NCBI RefSeq assembly: GCF_000820005.1
Contig: NZ_CDBL01000067.1
Span: forward strand, 38,244-102,243
Length of the DNA: 64,000 bases
Reading direction: 5' to 3'
DNA from: Aeromonas piscicola
Lineage (GTDB): Bacteria > Pseudomonadota > Gammaproteobacteria > Enterobacterales > Aeromonadaceae
Shown: positions 45,569-54,383 of the stretch, in pieces
Layout of the letters: each line of letters starts with the position of its first letter
Numbering within the stretch: position 1 is the first letter of the stretch
Program-made: the position numbers and the translations under genes
Notes under the pieces: model-generated
The model's database searches: none
Told to the model about the DNA's origin: nothing
Seen by the model: the letters and a program-made list of their open reading frames with translations, nothing else

Positions 45569-46729
45569 TTATTCCGGTAGCTCGTCGAGTTTCACCTCGA
45601 GCTGCAGGCGGTTGGTGTAGCCCTGGTTGGTGAGGTCGTGCACCACCTGGGTGAGTAGCCAGTCGGCCTCGTCTATCTGGGGCTTGAACCCCCTGACGGT
45701 GGTGGGTTGTTCTGGGTAGAGTTCTGGCCGGCCCCTGGCCAGGGTGATGTCGAACTCGGCCACCCCGCGTTGGATCCGTTCCCACTCTGCCCTGGCTGCC
45801 CGCATGGCATTGGCCTGGTTGGCGTAGACGTGGCGCAGCTCCTTGACGTTCTCGCTGCTGCCGACCAGCAGCTCGTTCTCTTTCTTGTTGACCACGACGC
45901 CCGGCGGTAATGGCCGCTCTGGTTTCGACTTGGTCTTTCTCTTGCGCTTCACCTCGACTTTCTTTTTCTCTGCGGCCTTGTTGTCTTGCCAGTAGGCCGT
46001 CACGCCGGTGTAGGCGTCGCGGTCTGCCACTAAGAAGCGGTGCTGATCGCCATCTTGGCGGGTGATGGTGATGGCTGGCAGCGGCTGGCCCTTTGCGGTG
46101 GTGCCCTGGCCTGCCTTGATGAACATCAGGCGGCCAGATTTGACGGTAGAGATGGCATCGCACTGGCCGGCTAGGCGGGTGAGGAAGGCCAGATCGCTTT
46201 CGTTGGCCTGGTCGATGTGGTCGATCAGTTGGCCCTTGAGCGAGTCACCCACGCAAGGGGTGAGCTGGTAGGTGGCGGCCACCTGCTCGACGATGCTGCC
46301 TACGGTGGATTGGTGCCAGCTGCGCTCGCGCAGCTTGTTCATGCTGCCGCGCAGGTCTGCCGATTTGCCCCGGATGGTTAGTACATCCGGGGCGCCGCCG
46401 TGTTCCACTTCGTCAATCTTGTAGGTGCCCTTGTCGACCAGGGCGCTGCCTTGCCAGCCGATGAGGGCACGCAGGGTAGCCCCCCGGCGCGGCATGTCGA
46501 GCTGACCGTCGCTGTCATCGAGGGTGATCTCGATGGTGTCGGCGGTGAAACCCCGGTTGTCGGTGATGGTCATCGACATCAGGCGTGGGCGGATGGCGGC
46601 CGAAATGTCTTTGCCATCGACCAGCACCTGGTAGGCCGGCACCGGATGGCCTTGGCGCAGGGCATCGAGCGAGCTGGTGATGCCGAGATTCTTGGCCAGG
46701 CGGCTGCCGAACTGATCGAGCGCCCCCAT
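45569..46729 (-). CDS. D: P2 gpD-like baseplate hub protein
   Basis: The 386-residue protein begins MGALDQFGSRLAKNLGITSSLDA and matches the phage late control gpD family (P2 D, about 387 residues): FTADTIEITLDDSDGQLDMPRRGATLRALIGW, then SDLAFLTRLAGQCDAISTVKSGRLMFI. A basic linker (KRKRKTKSKPERP) lies near residue 265. gpD forms the hub of the contractile-tail baseplate. Its start overlaps the stop of U. Confidence 0.92.
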   Translation of the reverse strand: MGALDQFGSRLAKNLGITSSLDALRQGHPVPAYQVLVDGKDISAAIRPRLMSMTITDNRGFTADTIEITLDDSDGQLDMPRRGATLRALIGWQGSALVDKGTYKIDEVEHGGAPDVLTIRGKSADLRGSMNKLRERSWHQSTVGSIVEQVAATYQLTPCVGDSLKGQLIDHIDQANESDLAFLTRLAGQCDAISTVKSGRLMFIKAGQGTTAKGQPLPAITITRQDGDQHRFLVADRDAYTGVTAYWQDNKAAEKKKVEVKRKRKTKSKPERPLPPGVVVNKKENELLVGSSENVKELRHVYANQANAMRAARAEWERIQRGVAEFDITLARGRPELYPEQPTTVRGFKPQIDEADWLLTQVVHDLTNQGYTNRLQLEVKLDELPE

Positions 46730-47220
46730 CAGAGGATCCCCCCCAGCTTGCCGCCGATGCTACCCATGAGTTTGCCCACCCCCAAGCGGCCGAACAGGTT
46801 GCCCGCGGTGCGCCCCAACAGAGTGTTGCCCAGCGTGCTGTCGTTGTCGTCGACCCGCTTGAGCTTGATGCTGAACTCTATCTTGCGGGCTGCACCATCG
46901 CTGAAAAACTCGGTGCGGGTGGTGCTGATGCCCTCTATGACGAACGAGCCACGCATCACGCCATCGCCCTGGATCAGGGGGAAGGCTTCACCGCTGTCGC
47001 CCATCTGGCGCAGCATGTCGAGTGACACCGGCCCGCCGGTCAACTCTGGGTAGAGCACCCCGCTCAGGGTGCTGGTTTCATCGTCAGGGCCGAGGAATTG
47101 GTAAGCCGGGCGAGCGCCGACCCGGTTATTGCCCGGGTGGCGCCATGCCCATTCGTCTTGCTGGGATTGTGGGGCAACGGTCGAGCGCATAAACACGAAC
47201 CAGCCCAGGGTCATCATCAT
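46729..47220 (-). CDS. U: P2 gpU-like tail protein
   Basis: The 163-residue protein begins MMMTLGWFVFMRSTVAPQSQQDEWAWRHP, as in the P2 gpU family, and contains GGPVSLDMLRQMGDSGEAFPLIQGDG. gpU is a tail-tip component needed to finish the tube and baseplate. It is 12 bases downstream of T and overlaps D by one base. Confidence 0.92.
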   Translation of the reverse strand: MMMTLGWFVFMRSTVAPQSQQDEWAWRHPGNNRVGARPAYQFLGPDDETSTLSGVLYPELTGGPVSLDMLRQMGDSGEAFPLIQGDGVMRGSFVIEGISTTRTEFFSDGAARKIEFSIKLKRVDDNDSTLGNTLLGRTAGNLFGRLGVGKLMGSIGGKLGGIL

Positions 47221-47232
47221 GGTGGTTGCTCC

Positions 47233-49692
47233 TTAGTTTCGATCGCCCAGCGTGGCGCGGCCACGGGCGGCGGCCTGCCGCTCGCGCTTGTCCAATTCGC
47301 GGCGTACCTCTTGCGCCACATCGACGGCTGATTGCCCTGGCTGCTGAACGATGTGGATTGGGGCGTTGATCTCTGTGGTTGACGATGCCCCTCTGGTTGG
47401 AACTGGCTTGGAAGTCTGCACGATGCGAGGTCCGTAGCTGTACCCGTTGGAGAGTGCTGGCGAGCCGAAGTTTCCATTCAGGTAACCCGGTGTGGATGCG
47501 GTCGGCGCAGTCATCTGGAAGCTCGGCAACTTCTTGGTTTCCAGAATGCCAAGCGATTCGAGCAGCCATTCGATCCCTTTCAGAAAGGCCTTGAGCGGGG
47601 TGAGGGCCAGATTGAAGGCCTCGCCCAGGATTCTGCCGACGAACTGGCCGGCGCTGCCGAACCCTTCCAGCGTTTCCTTGGAAAACTTGATTGGTTCTAG
47701 CAGGTCACCAAACCAGCCTGATAGCGCTTTAACCCCGGTACCGATGCCATCAATCAGCGGGGCGAACGGCTTGAAGGCTTCAAAGACGGGAGCGAGTCCG
47801 GCCATGATGCCCTGCCATAGACCGCTGAAAAATGCGCTGATGGGCTGCCAAAACTTGATGATGGCAATCCCCAGCGCGGAAAAGACAGCCAATGGGGCAA
47901 GGAGTGCCCCTATCGCACCCAGCAGGCCGCCAAAGGTGACCCCCAGCACCCCGAAGATGAGTTTCATGATGGCCAGAGGCCCCAGCAGGGTAGCGACTGC
48001 CAGCGATAGCCCGCCCATGGCGATGGCGATGACCGATGTTACTGCTGCGACACGCACCAAGGTGTTGGCCAGCTCCGGGTTTTCTTCAACCCAGTGACGA
48101 ACACCCACCACGACCTGCTTGATGTACTTGATGATGTCCATCAGTGAGCCGCGCAGCTTCTCGCCAAGGTCGGCTTTCACGTTTCTTATCCCGGCCTGCA
48201 GGATCAGCCACTGCGATGAGAGCGAGTCTTTGTCGATGTCTGACTCTCGCTGCATCGACCCCTTCGACTTCTCGGCGTTCACCAGTTTCAACTGGCGATA
48301 TAGTTCATCCAGGTTGTTGGAGAGCTTGGCCGCGTCTTTGCCGTATTCCTTGCCGAATATCTGGGTGGTGACCCTGAGCTGGTCTTCGACGTTGAGCTTC
48401 TTAATCTTCTCCAGCACCTTGGTGATGGTGCCCATGGCATCGGTGGCCATGTCCTTTTCTACAGCGGTTGACTTCATGCCGATCGCTTTCATCCCGGCCT
48501 GGAAGCGCTTGCTTTGCATGGTCGCGATGGATAGCTCGCGCACCATGGCGTTGGAGGCGCTGGCTGCAATCTCCGGCGCAGCCCCCAGGCTGAGGAAGGT
48601 AGAACCCAGTGCGGCGGCTTTGCGGAAGTCTAGCTTGTCGGCAACCCCGCCCAGGCGTTGCAGCACGTCGATGATGTCGGCGCCCTTGGATTGGGCGTTG
48701 TCGTCGAGGTAGTTGATGGCGTCGCCAAGCTCTTCGATATTGCCGATGGGGATTTTGTAGAGGTTGGCAATTTTGCCCATGTCTTCGGCGAGCTGACCGG
48801 CCGGCAGTTCAAAGGCGGTGGCTGCCTTGGCAGAGGTTCTGGCGAACTTGAGCAGGTTTTCTTGGCCTTGCACCCCCATGCGGGCGGCGCCTTCAACCAG
48901 GGCTGCGATGTCGATCGCGCCGTTGAGTTGGGGGATCTCTTCGGCTATGGCCTGTATCTCTTTGGCCATGTCGAAGTAGATCTGGGTCAGCTTGCCAGAG
49001 TCATCCCTGGCGCCATCGACCTGTTTTGCCACCCCCTTCATGGCGTCTTCAAAGCTGGAGTATTCCTTGATGGCGCTGTAAACCGGCATGCCGATGGCGG
49101 TACCGGCTGCGATAGCGGTGGCGCCGTGGCCGGCAATCTGGCCGCGCAGCTCTTGGGTCTGGCGGTAGCTTGCCTTGACCTGGTTGAGGCGCTTTTGCTG
49201 GTCAGCCAGTTGGCCCAGCTTGGCGCGCTGTTGGTCAAGCTGACCGTTGGCGGCGGCCAGATCAGTCTTGAGGCGGCGCTGATGCTCGCCGAGCTGCCTG
49301 GTATTGATGCCGGCTTCGTTCATGGCGCGTTTCAGGCTGTCGTGGCGGGCAACCATTTCACGCTCTTGCTGGGAGAGGTCGCGCACCTTCTGCTTGGCCT
49401 GCTCCATGGCACGGGTCATGGCTTTGGTGGGCTGCTCTACCTGGGCGAGTTGCTGGGCCATCTGTTGGGCGTCGCGCTGGGCCTGGGTTAGCTGGGTACG
49501 GGTGGCGCCAATCTGGCGGCCCAGGGTGCGGTAACCTTCAATCTGGCTGCTCTGGGTTTCCAGCTCTTTGATGCGTTTTTTGGTGTCGACCAAGTCTTTG
49601 GCGGTCAGGCGGCTCTGGCCGCTGACGGCTTTGAGGGGGGCGGTGAGCTTGTCGACCGCCCCGAGCAGGATTTGAAGTTTGAGAGGGTTCAT
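47233..49692 (-). CDS. T: Tail tape measure protein (P2 gpT)
   Basis: The 819-residue protein (P2 gpT 815) starts MNPLKLQILLGAVDKLTAPLKAVSGQSRL. Residues 30-180 are a coiled coil rich in Gln. The TP901-type tape-measure core follows, with SSFEDAMKGVAKQVDGARDD. A strongly hydrophobic block (about residues 565-640) is typical for these proteins. Length sets tail length. Its ATG overlaps the E' stop (ATGA). Confidence 0.93.
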   Translation of the reverse strand: MNPLKLQILLGAVDKLTAPLKAVSGQSRLTAKDLVDTKKRIKELETQSSQIEGYRTLGRQIGATRTQLTQAQRDAQQMAQQLAQVEQPTKAMTRAMEQAKQKVRDLSQQEREMVARHDSLKRAMNEAGINTRQLGEHQRRLKTDLAAANGQLDQQRAKLGQLADQQKRLNQVKASYRQTQELRGQIAGHGATAIAAGTAIGMPVYSAIKEYSSFEDAMKGVAKQVDGARDDSGKLTQIYFDMAKEIQAIAEEIPQLNGAIDIAALVEGAARMGVQGQENLLKFARTSAKAATAFELPAGQLAEDMGKIANLYKIPIGNIEELGDAINYLDDNAQSKGADIIDVLQRLGGVADKLDFRKAAALGSTFLSLGAAPEIAASASNAMVRELSIATMQSKRFQAGMKAIGMKSTAVEKDMATDAMGTITKVLEKIKKLNVEDQLRVTTQIFGKEYGKDAAKLSNNLDELYRQLKLVNAEKSKGSMQRESDIDKDSLSSQWLILQAGIRNVKADLGEKLRGSLMDIIKYIKQVVVGVRHWVEENPELANTLVRVAAVTSVIAIAMGGLSLAVATLLGPLAIMKLIFGVLGVTFGGLLGAIGALLAPLAVFSALGIAIIKFWQPISAFFSGLWQGIMAGLAPVFEAFKPFAPLIDGIGTGVKALSGWFGDLLEPIKFSKETLEGFGSAGQFVGRILGEAFNLALTPLKAFLKGIEWLLESLGILETKKLPSFQMTAPTASTPGYLNGNFGSPALSNGYSYGPRIVQTSKPVPTRGASSTTEINAPIHIVQQPGQSAVDVAQEVRRELDKRERQAAARGRATLGDRN

Positions 49693-49820
49693 CGTTCTTC
49701 TGCCCCGTTGATGCGGTTGTGAATCTCAACGAGGCGTTGGTGCCAGCCCATCAGCTCGCTGATTTCCATGGCCGCCATCTCGGACGGCGGCCAGTGGGCG
49801 ATGATGGCTATCTCGGCCAT
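49689..49820 (-). CDS. P2 E'-like small protein (reached by frameshift from E)
   Basis: A 43-residue frame, MAEIAIIAHWPPSEMAAMEISELMGWHQRL, fits the GpE' tail family. It can start on its own ATG at 49820, but in P2 this segment is made as the extension of E after a -1 shift. Here the frame is open back to the T6G slip site, so an E-E' fusion of 141 residues is predicted (142 in P2). It acts as tail assembly chaperone with E. Confidence 0.85.
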   Translation of the reverse strand: MAEIAIIAHWPPSEMAAMEISELMGWHQRLVEIHNRINGAEER

Positions 49821-49828
49821 CAGGTCGT

Positions 49829-50113
49829 CTATGCAGTGAGGTAGGCCTCCTGCTGCGAGCCCATCAAAAAACCGACCACCACCACCCCGGCTTTGAGCAG
49901 GTCAGCCGGGTCCATGTCGTTCACTTCTTTTTCGGTCAGGTCGGTGATGCGGGGCAGCAGTTTGATGAGGGTATCCACGTTCATCTGGACGATGTCCATG
50001 GTGTTGAGGCCGCGCAGGTGGCCCGCCTTTTTGGGGCTGCGGATGATCAGGCTGTTGAGGGTGCTTTCGCCGCGCTGGATCGGGGTGTCGAGGGTGATTT
50101 CTTTCTGGTCCAT
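49829..50113 (-). CDS. E: Tail assembly chaperone (P2 gpE)
   Basis: The 94-residue protein MDQKEITLDTPIQRGESTLNSLIIRSPKKAGHLRG is typical gpE (91 residues in P2), including MDIVQMNVDTLIKLLPRITDLTEKEVNDMDPADL. The slip sequence lies 11 codons before its stop. The E and E-E' forms bind the tape measure during tail assembly. Confidence 0.92.
   Translation of the reverse strand: MDQKEITLDTPIQRGESTLNSLIIRSPKKAGHLRGLNTMDIVQMNVDTLIKLLPRITDLTEKEVNDMDPADLLKAGVVVVGFLMGSQQEAYLTA
49865..49871 (-). promoter_or_regulatory. Programmed -1 frameshift site in E
   Basis: On the minus strand TTTTTTG is placed as T-TTT-TTG in the E frame. Slipping back one base joins E to the open E' frame. This is the conserved slip site described for P2-like phages. 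Confidence 0.85.
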
Positions 50114-50193
50114 GGTGTTTGTTCCTGTTGTGGATGTGGTGAGGGCGGCGCTTTCTGTTGGGATAAGGGCCGCCCGTTGGATGGGTGAATGGG

Positions 50194-50712
50194 TTAGAGG
50201 CCGATGGCTTTGCGGTGCTCGGCCATGCGGTCGACGCCGTCGGGGCCGATTTCGACCATGTTGATCAGGTCAATCTCGTGCATCACCCGGCCGTTGATGG
50301 TCTCTTTGTAGTAGGTGTTGACCATGCTGACCTTGGCCTGGGTGTTGTCGCCTGCCTTGAGGGTGCCGCGGTCGAGCTCTTTGAAGCGACCACGACAGAC
50401 GATCTCGACGGCGACCACTTCGCCGGTGTCATCACGCTGGACTGAACCTGCAAAGCGCAGGCTGGTGCCGTCTGCTTTGGGCTCACCCATGCAACTCAGC
50501 AGGGGTTCGCCGTAGCCACCGAAGGTGAACGAGACATCGAGGGCGCTGTCATCCAGGCCCATGTCGATGTTGACGGCACCCCCCATGCCGCCACCGCGAT
50601 AGGCTTCAAACTTGCGGGACAGCTTGGCCGGGGTGATGTCTTCCGCTTCACCGACCCAGTTATCGCCGTTGAGGAAAAGGTTGAGTCGTTTGAGTTTACG
50701 TGGCAGTGCCAT
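50194..50712 (-). CDS. FII: Tail tube protein (P2 gpFII)
   Basis: The 172-residue protein (same as P2 FII) begins MALPRKLKRLNLFLNGDNWVGEAEDITPAKLSRK and includes YRGGGMGGAVNIDMGLD. It polymerises as the inner tube of the contractile tail. It lies nine bases after FI. Confidence 0.94.
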   Translation of the reverse strand: MALPRKLKRLNLFLNGDNWVGEAEDITPAKLSRKFEAYRGGGMGGAVNIDMGLDDSALDVSFTFGGYGEPLLSCMGEPKADGTSLRFAGSVQRDDTGEVVAVEIVCRGRFKELDRGTLKAGDNTQAKVSMVNTYYKETINGRVMHEIDLINMVEIGPDGVDRMAEHRKAIGL

Positions 50713-50721
50713 GGTGGCTCC

Positions 50722-51900
50722 TTATGCGGCGGCCGCGACGCGGGCGCCGAAGTCGATGAGGTAGTGGTCGGTGATGCGCTGGATAAGGCCGAGGTCTTCG
50801 AGCGGCGGCACCGGGGTGTAGTTGTAATCGATGCGCAGCTTGCCGGCCTTGAGGGTGTCTTTGTCGTTGAGCTCTTCGTTGAACCAGCAGTCAAAGCCGA
50901 GCAGATAACCGCCCGCCACCAGTTCGCGGCCCTTGGCTTTGATGCCTTCGATGATGTCTTTCACCAGGGTGGGGGTGAGCGGCTTGTCGTTGGCCCACAT
51001 GTGCGCCTCGGCCATGGTGTCGGCCAGGATCTGGGCGGTGCGGGTGTAGTTCTCGAAGGCGAACTGCGGGTCATCGGAACAGGTGCGGTTGCCCCAGTAG
51101 CGGAAGCCATCGGCCCGGATCAGGGCGGTGATCTCGTTGGCGTTGAGCAGGCCGACCTCGGTGTCGGGGTCTTGCAGATCCCAGAACAGGGCCTTGGTCA
51201 TGCCGTCGACCCCGGTCACGCCTACGTTCGACAGGGTCTTGTGCCAGCCGATCTCTTTATCGATGAGGGCGCGCATGGCGGCGGCCTTGAGGCAGGCATC
51301 CAGTTTTACGCTGGCATTGGCTGCTACATCCCAGGCGGTCCAGTCGCCGTGGATCGGCATCAGTTCGCGGCTGGAGAAGTTTTCACGGTAGGCCAGCGCA
51401 GCCTCGACGGTCTCAGCGATAGTCGGCACGTAGGCAAAGGCGCGCAGCTTTTTGGCCACGCCACCCAGCGCGGTGGCCACCGGCAAGGTGCAGTTGTCCG
51501 GCACGCAGAGGATGCGCGGCTTGACGCGGGTCATCGGGGCGGCCCGTTCCAGTGCCTTGAGGCCGGTGTAGCTGCCATCCGGCTTGATGGTGCCGATGAT
51601 GTTGCTGGTCATGGCGGCCGCGTCGGCGCCATCTGCCACGCGCACGGCGATGACGATGGTGTTGACGGTGTCATAGATGGTTTGCAGCGAGCGCTTGAGG
51701 TTGCCCTGGGTACCAGCCTTGGCGATGGCCGCCGGCAGGTTGGCGATCAGCACGGGCTTGTCGAGGGGGAAGTAGGCGGCATCCGCATCGGCGCTGGTGC
51801 AGACCATTCCGATCACCGCCGTGGCGACGGTGCGGATGGTGCGGGTGCCCTCGTTGACTTCCACGACGCGCACGCCGTGGTGAAATTGGTCCAGTGCCAT
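50722..51900 (-). CDS. FI: Tail sheath protein (P2 gpFI)
   Basis: The start at 51900 (MALDQFHHGVRVVEVNEGTRTIRTV) gives 392 residues (P2 396); the longer open frame upstream is intergenic. Sheath family motifs include TAVIGMVCTSADADAAYFPLDKPVL, then FRYWGNRTCSDDPQFAFENYTRTAQILADTMAEAHMWAND. The sheath contracts to drive the tube through the envelope. A palindromic activator-type site lies 89-115 bases upstream, where P2 has promoter PF. Confidence 0.95.
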   Translation of the reverse strand: MALDQFHHGVRVVEVNEGTRTIRTVATAVIGMVCTSADADAAYFPLDKPVLIANLPAAIAKAGTQGNLKRSLQTIYDTVNTIVIAVRVADGADAAAMTSNIIGTIKPDGSYTGLKALERAAPMTRVKPRILCVPDNCTLPVATALGGVAKKLRAFAYVPTIAETVEAALAYRENFSSRELMPIHGDWTAWDVAANASVKLDACLKAAAMRALIDKEIGWHKTLSNVGVTGVDGMTKALFWDLQDPDTEVGLLNANEITALIRADGFRYWGNRTCSDDPQFAFENYTRTAQILADTMAEAHMWANDKPLTPTLVKDIIEGIKAKGRELVAGGYLLGFDCWFNEELNDKDTLKAGKLRIDYNYTPVPPLEDLGLIQRITDHYLIDFGARVAAAA

Positions 51901-51988
51901 AGGTTCTCCTGTTGTCCGGACGGAGCTTTTGCAAGGAAATGCGAGCATGGTCAGGATGCAGGGGCAGGGGATGGCGAGCGAGCGGCGG

Positions 51989-52015
51989 CCAGTGTATCCG
52001 GCGTGGATACACTGG
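51989..52015. promoter_or_regulatory. Late-activator-type palindrome at the PF position
   Basis: Perfect arms CCAGTGTATCC and GGATACACTGG around GGCGT. Its centre is about 100 bases from the FI start, leaving room for a promoter with the site near -55. It lies in a 184-base gap otherwise without a gene. Confidence 0.65.
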
Positions 52016-52084
52016 AGCAGCGGTGACAAGGGGTTGATGAGCGGCAGTAACGAAATACCCCGCACTGGGCGGGGTGGTGGTTGG

Positions 52085-52711
52085 CTAGATGACCTTATCC
52101 GGTTCGGTTGGCCATTGCGGCTTTTCAGGCCAGCCTGGTTTTTCTGGCACCAGCGTCAGCTCGTAGCGGCAGCGCTGCCAGTCTGCCAGCAGTTGCGTGT
52201 GTTCCGGTTTGGCATAGTTGCCGTCCACGGCTGGTTTCAGGATGGCTATTTGCTGTGAAGCATTGGTCAGGCGGAGGGTCTGCTCTTGCTGAGCGATGGC
52301 GAGAGCAGCCTGCTGTTCTGCCTTATCATCCCTGACCCAAGTGCCAGAATGCTCATCCCACACATCAAACTGTGACGATGGTGGAAGAAGGGTCAGATCA
52401 GAAGGCAACTCTCCGAGGTTGACGATAATGGAAGCAATGCCAGTCTGCTTTTCATAGGCCTTTTTCCCACGATTATCGACCGTGAAAATCCAGTTATCCC
52501 CGTTACGCACGATTGCCTTACCGAGTTCTTTTTCAGGTGGCTGATCAAGATAGGCTCCGGCAGGAAGGCTGGTGCCTGCAGAAACCCAGACATCGTGTTG
52601 GCCGGTGTACTCACCGGTGATGGTATCCGTGCAGTGAGCACACGCCCAGCCGCTGCTATCAGCCCAACCGTTATCCCCCCATACCACTCGTTGTTCGTTG
52701 TGATTCATCAT
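52085..52711 (-). CDS. Tail fibre assembly chaperone (P2 gpG-like)
   Basis: The 208-residue protein overlaps the tail fibre gene by four bases (ATGA) and ends with the conserved region QQIAILKPAVDGNYAKPEHTQLLADWQRCRYELTLV of tail fibre assembly proteins. It would help fold or attach the H fibre. The N-terminal part (GDNGWADSSGWACAHCTDTITGEYTG) is specific to this phage group. Confidence 0.88.
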   Translation of the reverse strand: MMNHNEQRVVWGDNGWADSSGWACAHCTDTITGEYTGQHDVWVSAGTSLPAGAYLDQPPEKELGKAIVRNGDNWIFTVDNRGKKAYEKQTGIASIIVNLGELPSDLTLLPPSSQFDVWDEHSGTWVRDDKAEQQAALAIAQQEQTLRLTNASQQIAILKPAVDGNYAKPEHTQLLADWQRCRYELTLVPEKPGWPEKPQWPTEPDKVI

Positions 52712-53754
52712 GCGGCCCTGATTATGTAGTTAAACGCGATGTTGCGGGGGCGAGTTTCTGCCCCACCGGCGTAGGTATTCTCAATCTGTATATATTTTGT
52801 TGCGCCGCTATGCGTGGTCGTGACTTGTGGCAGCGGGTAGCCAGGATTCGGTGGAGCAGTGAAATCGTATAAACCGAAACCGTGGTTGTGTGATTTCAGG
52901 CTGTCCCCCTGGGCTGACAGGATTGTGCGGCCAATGTCGACACCTCGGCCGTTATCCCACCCTCGAGGGAATTCACCGCGCATATCGAACGGGATCCGTC
53001 CTGATGGCCAGAGCTGGGCCAGCTTAGGGTACGCAGTCTTGTCGAAGGTCTGTCCCTGGGCTAGTAGAAACCGATTATTCGGTGGGGTGGCTGCGACCCA
53101 CGGAATAGGGATGCCAACAGGGGCGACACTATCCAGCAAGGAGTCGATAACTGCATGCAGTTCGTGGGGGGCTACCGCCACATCGTTCAGCCAACCGGCC
53201 AGCGCTTCGGCAGGTGTGGCCAGCCTCAGCATCCCTTTTTCTGTCTGACTCCCTGCAGGGTGGTCTCGGCTCTGCTTGTGCGCAGTCAGCAGATCGTCGA
53301 CGTATTTGCGGGTGGCCAGCACCACAGACGGGTCAATCTTGAGCTCCACCGCGCTGGTGTCGCTGACGATCAGCACCATGCGGATGACCTGAGTTCGGCC
53401 TGCGCCGCTGCTGAGCAACGGCTTGTAGGTGTCCGGCGTGTTGGCAATGGCGATCAGGGTGCCGTCTTCGGAGAAGATGCCGGCTTCACGGATCCACCAG
53501 TCGCCGACGTTTTCCGGGATGATCTGCTCGGCGACCAACTGCGACTGGTTGGTTGGGTCTTGAAACAGGGTATTGATGGGCGCGCGCCGTCTCTCCCTGA
53601 CCAGCGCAGTCTGGGCCGCGTTAGGCGTGACGGGTTGACCGTTGCCATCGCCGACGGCCATATGGGTGATTTTAAGCGGCACGCCCAGCGCGATGGCGTT
53701 GGCGAGCTTGGCCTGGCCGGCAGCCGTGAGGATGGCGAAATAGATGGCGCTCAA
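52708..53754 (-). CDS. H: Tail fibre protein (P2 gpH-like)
   Basis: The start is a TTG at 53754, whose last two bases plus A form the stop of I (TTGA). This gives 348 residues, much shorter than P2 H (669). The N-terminal part (SAIYFAILTAAGQAKLANAIALG) is the conserved fibre-base domain. The C-terminal part contains a collar-type repeat (IPIPWVAATPPNNRFLLAQGQTF) and a tip NIAFNYIIRAA, the likely receptor-binding end. Confidence 0.88.
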   Translation of the reverse strand: MSAIYFAILTAAGQAKLANAIALGVPLKITHMAVGDGNGQPVTPNAAQTALVRERRRAPINTLFQDPTNQSQLVAEQIIPENVGDWWIREAGIFSEDGTLIAIANTPDTYKPLLSSGAGRTQVIRMVLIVSDTSAVELKIDPSVVLATRKYVDDLLTAHKQSRDHPAGSQTEKGMLRLATPAEALAGWLNDVAVAPHELHAVIDSLLDSVAPVGIPIPWVAATPPNNRFLLAQGQTFDKTAYPKLAQLWPSGRIPFDMRGEFPRGWDNGRGVDIGRTILSAQGDSLKSHNHGFGLYDFTAPPNPGYPLPQVTTTHSGATKYIQIENTYAGGAETRPRNIAFNYIIRAA

Positions 53755-54383
53755 GCGGCACCTCCTGTTTGTTGCGGTTGAATGGTCAAGGTGTCGATGG
53801 TGTGGGTGATGCCGCCGTGCCACTGCGGGCCGCTGACTTCAATCACGTCTGGGCTGTATGGGTAGATGGTGAGCTCGTCGCCCAGATAGCAGGCGGCCCC
53901 CAGATAGAGCGGGCCACGTGTCTCCATGCTGATGGCAAGGCCGGTCAGGTGGCGGGTCATGGGCTTGGCGTCGGCGATCAGCCGTTCCAGCTCCTGGTAC
54001 ATGGTTTCGGTGATGCCGGTGTCGAGCACGCCGATGTCGAGCTTGAAGGTGCCAGGGGCGGCATTCGGGGTTTCTTGCCACCATTCCAGTACCCGGATCA
54101 GGTAGCCCAGCGGCTCGACCACCCGGCGGATGGCGCCGATGGTGCCTTTGTGGCTGTGCACAAAGTAGCTGTTGGCGATGACCTGGCGTTTGGTGGCCTC
54201 TGGCCATTTGTCATCCCATCGATCGACGCTCCAACTGGCGGCCAGATAGGGCAGCAGGTGGGTTGGGCAGGTCCAGGGTGACCAGAGTGAGCGAAACGGG
54301 AGCGGCAACTGCATGGCCTGCTCCCCAGCGGTGGCCAGGTTGCGCTCGGTGCGGCTGGTGCTGGGCGGCAGCAGGGTTGTCAT
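53751..54383 (-). CDS. I: Baseplate/tail protein (P2 gpI)
   Basis: The 210-residue protein contains PFRSLWSPWTCPTHLLPYLAASWSVDRWDDKWPEATKRQVI and HSHKGTIGAIRRVVEPLGY, signatures of the P2 gpI family (176 residues in P2). It joins the wedge of the baseplate to the fibre. It overlaps both J and H by four bases. Confidence 0.93.
   Translation of the reverse strand: MTTLLPPSTSRTERNLATAGEQAMQLPLPFRSLWSPWTCPTHLLPYLAASWSVDRWDDKWPEATKRQVIANSYFVHSHKGTIGAIRRVVEPLGYLIRVLEWWQETPNAAPGTFKLDIGVLDTGITETMYQELERLIADAKPMTRHLTGLAISMETRGPLYLGAACYLGDELTIYPYSPDVIEVSGPQWHGGITHTIDTLTIQPQQTGGAA

Noticed and set aside
50764..52026. 420-residue plus-strand open frame
   Set aside because: Antisense to the tail sheath gene; no motif or ribosome site.
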